A stretch of 64,000 nucleotides of DNA, from positions 309,535 to 373,534 of the forward strand of contig NZ_AHCD03000043.1 in the NCBI RefSeq assembly GCF_000238295.3, given 5' to 3'. Positions within the stretch are counted from its first letter, which is position 1; every line of letters begins with the position of its first letter. This DNA is from Pseudoalteromonas rubra. Lineage in GTDB: Bacteria; Pseudomonadota; Gammaproteobacteria; Enterobacterales; Alteromonadaceae. The notes below the pieces were generated by a model. The model was given only the letters and a program-made list of their open reading frames with translations, was not told the DNA's origin and did not search any database. A program made the translations under genes and the position numbers. Below are positions 62,679 through 64,000 of this stretch, in pieces.

Positions 62679-63536
62679 ATGGAAAATAAAATTTCACTTA
62701 CACCGGAAAATATCCAACAGGTGTTAGCATCTGGGGATCCAGAAAAACTCGTATTAATGACGTTCTTCAGTGCACAAGAGCCCAACTGTCTTGCGCAAGC
62801 TGATATCCTTGATGCGCTTTCTCAGAAATATCCGAATAACTTAGTGGTAGCAACTGTTGATTGTGATCAGCAGCAAATGCTTGCTTCCCAGCTTGCGCAA
62901 CAAGTCGGTCTTCAGGCGTTGCCGACATTGGTAATTCTAAAAGGGGGCACGCCTGTCGATGTGCTACCGGGAGCTAAGTCACAGGAAGAAATTTCCAAAG
63001 TGCTTTCAGAGCATTTGCCTTCTCCAGAATTGATTTTACTTGATCAAGCTAAGCAAGCTCTGGCTAGTGGCGAGTTGAATGAGGCATTTGCTTTGGCTAA
63101 GCAAGCTTATGGCGTAGCAAAAGAAAATCCTAGGGTTTTGTTGGTATTTGCAGACATCTGTATTCAGATAAAGAAAGTAGATGAGGCTGAGGCGCTACTA
63201 GGATCTGTACCAGAGGAAGCTCGGGATGCGTATTTTACCAATTTAAGTTCTAAACTGGAGCAAGCAAAAGAAGCTCAGGAATCACCTGAACTTAAGCGAT
63301 TGTTGGCTGAAGTCGAATCTGCGCCGGGTGATCTGTCTATATTGTGCCAGTTAGCTCAGGCTCAGGTCGATGCGGGTAAGAATGCAGATGCGCTTGAAAG
63401 CTTGTTCAGTGTGTTAAGAAAAGACATGAACTTTGGAGAAGCCAAAAAAGGCTACCTGGACATTATTGCATCCTTGCCAGAAGGTGATGAGGTAGCAATG
63501 CGCTACCGACGTAAACTCTACAGTCTTTTATACTAA
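62679..63536 (+). CDS. cnoX: Thioredoxin-like co-chaperone YbbN/CnoX
   Basis: The 285-residue protein has a thioredoxin fold (about 1-110) followed by tetratricopeptide-like helices (about 115-285), the layout of YbbN/CnoX, which protects proteins from hypochlorous-acid damage and hands them to GroEL/DnaK. The thioredoxin active site is not CxxC: the segment reads FSAQEPNCLAQ with only the second cysteine, as in other YbbN proteins. The ATG at 62679 is used; a TTG two codons earlier is also in frame. It follows topB by 75 bases and has a strong terminator. Confidence 0.88.
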   Translation: MENKISLTPENIQQVLASGDPEKLVLMTFFSAQEPNCLAQADILDALSQKYPNNLVVATVDCDQQQMLASQLAQQVGLQALPTLVILKGGTPVDVLPGAKSQEEISKVLSEHLPSPELILLDQAKQALASGELNEAFALAKQAYGVAKENPRVLLVFADICIQIKKVDEAEALLGSVPEEARDAYFTNLSSKLEQAKEAQESPELKRLLAEVESAPGDLSILCQLAQAQVDAGKNADALESLFSVLRKDMNFGEAKKGYLDIIASLPEGDEVAMRYRRKLYSLLY

Positions 63537-63552
63537 TAATTCTTACTTTTGA

Positions 63553-63582
63553 ATATGGCGCTAAAAAAAGCGCCATATTTTC
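63553..63582 (+). terminator. Intrinsic terminator after cnoX
   Basis: ATATGGCGCT (63553-63562), a six-A loop and AGCGCCATAT (63569-63578) make a perfect 10-bp stem followed by TTTCTTG. It insulates the rRNA promoters downstream. Confidence 0.88.
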
Positions 63583-63737
63583 TTGCGTCTCTTCTGAAAT
63601 GTACAATACTTAGATCCCCTAGCAATTGGTTTGTGTCAAATAGGTGAATATTTGATGACAAAATCGGCTGTTTTGATGTGTTTAGTACATAATTTGGTCG
63701 AAAGTGTGGTTTTTATCACTTTTCTTCAAAAAAGGGG

Positions 63738-63765
63738 TTGCGCCGGGGTTCGATTTCCCTATAAT
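63738..63765 (+). promoter_or_regulatory. rrn P1 promoter
   Basis: TTGCGC (63738-63743), a 16-base spacer and a perfect TATAAT (63760-63765), then a GCGC discriminator typical of stringently controlled promoters. The run TTTTTATCACTTTTCTTCAA upstream could act as an UP element. Confidence 0.8.
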
Positions 63766-63863
63766 GCGCATCCACCGACACGGAGCACAACACTGAAAAG
63801 CAACGAGCTAAGTGAGGGGAAAGCCAAACGGAAAGCTTAATTAAGAAAAATTAAATTTTCTAG

Positions 63864-63891
63864 TTGACTTTAAAAGTGAAGCGGTTAATAT
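63864..63891 (+). promoter_or_regulatory. rrn P2 promoter
   Basis: TTGACT (63864-63869) and TAATAT (63886-63891) are separated by 16 bases and followed by a GGCGC discriminator. This promoter lies about 126 bases after P1, as in tandem rrn promoters. Confidence 0.75.
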
Positions 63892-63903
63892 GGCGCTCCA
63901 CTT

Positions 63904-63953
63904 CGCAGCGAGGCTGCGGTAACTAACTAAGGTTGGTTATTTGTTCTTTAAAA
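63904..63953 (+). promoter_or_regulatory. rrn antitermination boxB-like hairpin and boxA
   Basis: CGCAGC-GAG-GCTGCG (63904-63918) forms a short hairpin, followed at 63942-63953 by TGTTCTTTAAAA, matching the boxA element TGCTCTTTA that binds NusB-S10 for rRNA antitermination. Confidence 0.75.
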
Positions 63954-64000
63954 ATATGAAGCAATCATCTGTGTGGGCACTCGTACAGATTGAGTTCTAA

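Larger units (their letters stand above)
63583..64000 (+). promoter_or_regulatory. rRNA operon promoter and leader region
   Basis: This 418-base region runs to the window edge and reads as the start of an rrn operon: an AT-rich upstream stretch, two promoters (P1 at 63738-63765, P2 at 63864-63891), a boxB-like hairpin and a boxA. A GCAATCATCTGTGTGGGCACTC-type leader, commonly found before 16S rRNA in this group, follows. The 16S gene should begin shortly after position 64000. No protein gene is present. Confidence 0.88.

Noticed and set aside
63631..63840. 69-codon ORF before the window end
   Set aside because: It runs through the rrn P1 promoter and upstream control region, has no ribosome site and no protein-like composition.

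Overview
The window is chromosomal DNA of a marine gammaproteobacterium, most likely Pseudoalteromonas or a close relative in the Alteromonadales. Three things point there: the metY-rimP-nusA-infB-rbfA-truB-rpsO-pnp-nlpI gene order, the protein sequences of the housekeeping genes, and accessory genes typical of this group (MipA/OmpV with DUF3019, delta-class carbonic anhydrase, TyrR-type regulator, OmpW). I see no insertion sequence, prophage or CRISPR array. Coding density is high and most genes lie in operons with short overlaps. The assignment to a genus is inference from recognition, not from a search.

Layout. 1-8330: end of a secreted protein gene, an M23 peptidase/bactofilin pair (cell-shape type), tyrosine catabolism genes (hpd, fah), a POT peptide transporter and a secreted galactose-binding-like protein, all on the minus strand. 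8331-27100: a tightly overlapping seven-gene minus-strand operon built around homologues of the poly-gamma-glutamate synthase PgsB/CapB, PgsC/CapC and PgsA/CapA. They are greatly enlarged and combined with an outer-membrane barrel protein, a membrane-anchored periplasmic protein, a putative zinc hydrolase and a CHASE2 sensor. 27363-28919: tyrR, divergent from that operon. 28970-40343: mostly single or small-operon genes, including a thioesterase, ompW, a CheY-PilZ regulator, dapE, a coupled phospholipase-C-like/PPIase/coiled-coil trio, mipA-DUF3019, a globin-like protein and a delta carbonic anhydrase. 40680-50959: the conserved initiator-tRNA, translation and RNA-decay cluster. 50964-52136: a zinc-protease-like gene directly after nlpI. 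52369-58182: a six-gene Mrp Na+/H+ antiporter operon with fused A and B subunits. 58452-63536: a chemoreceptor, topB (with a LexA box just before its start) and ybbN/cnoX. 63537-64000: the promoter and antitermination leader of an rRNA operon whose 16S gene begins beyond the window.

How the parts work together. TyrR-type boxes lie in the intergenic region upstream of hpd and the tyrR gene itself is in the window, so regulator and probable target can both be read here. The most unusual element is the seven-gene operon. Its gene content suggests a complete Gram-negative machine: cytoplasmic amide ligase (PgsB-like), membrane channel (PgsC-like), periplasmic/lipoprotein phosphoesterase-like PgsA, a processing hydrolase, periplasmic connector and outer-membrane exit. 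It would make and export an anionic polyamide or a related polymer. The enzyme families are recognised from motifs; the polymer identity and the export role of the novel proteins are inference.
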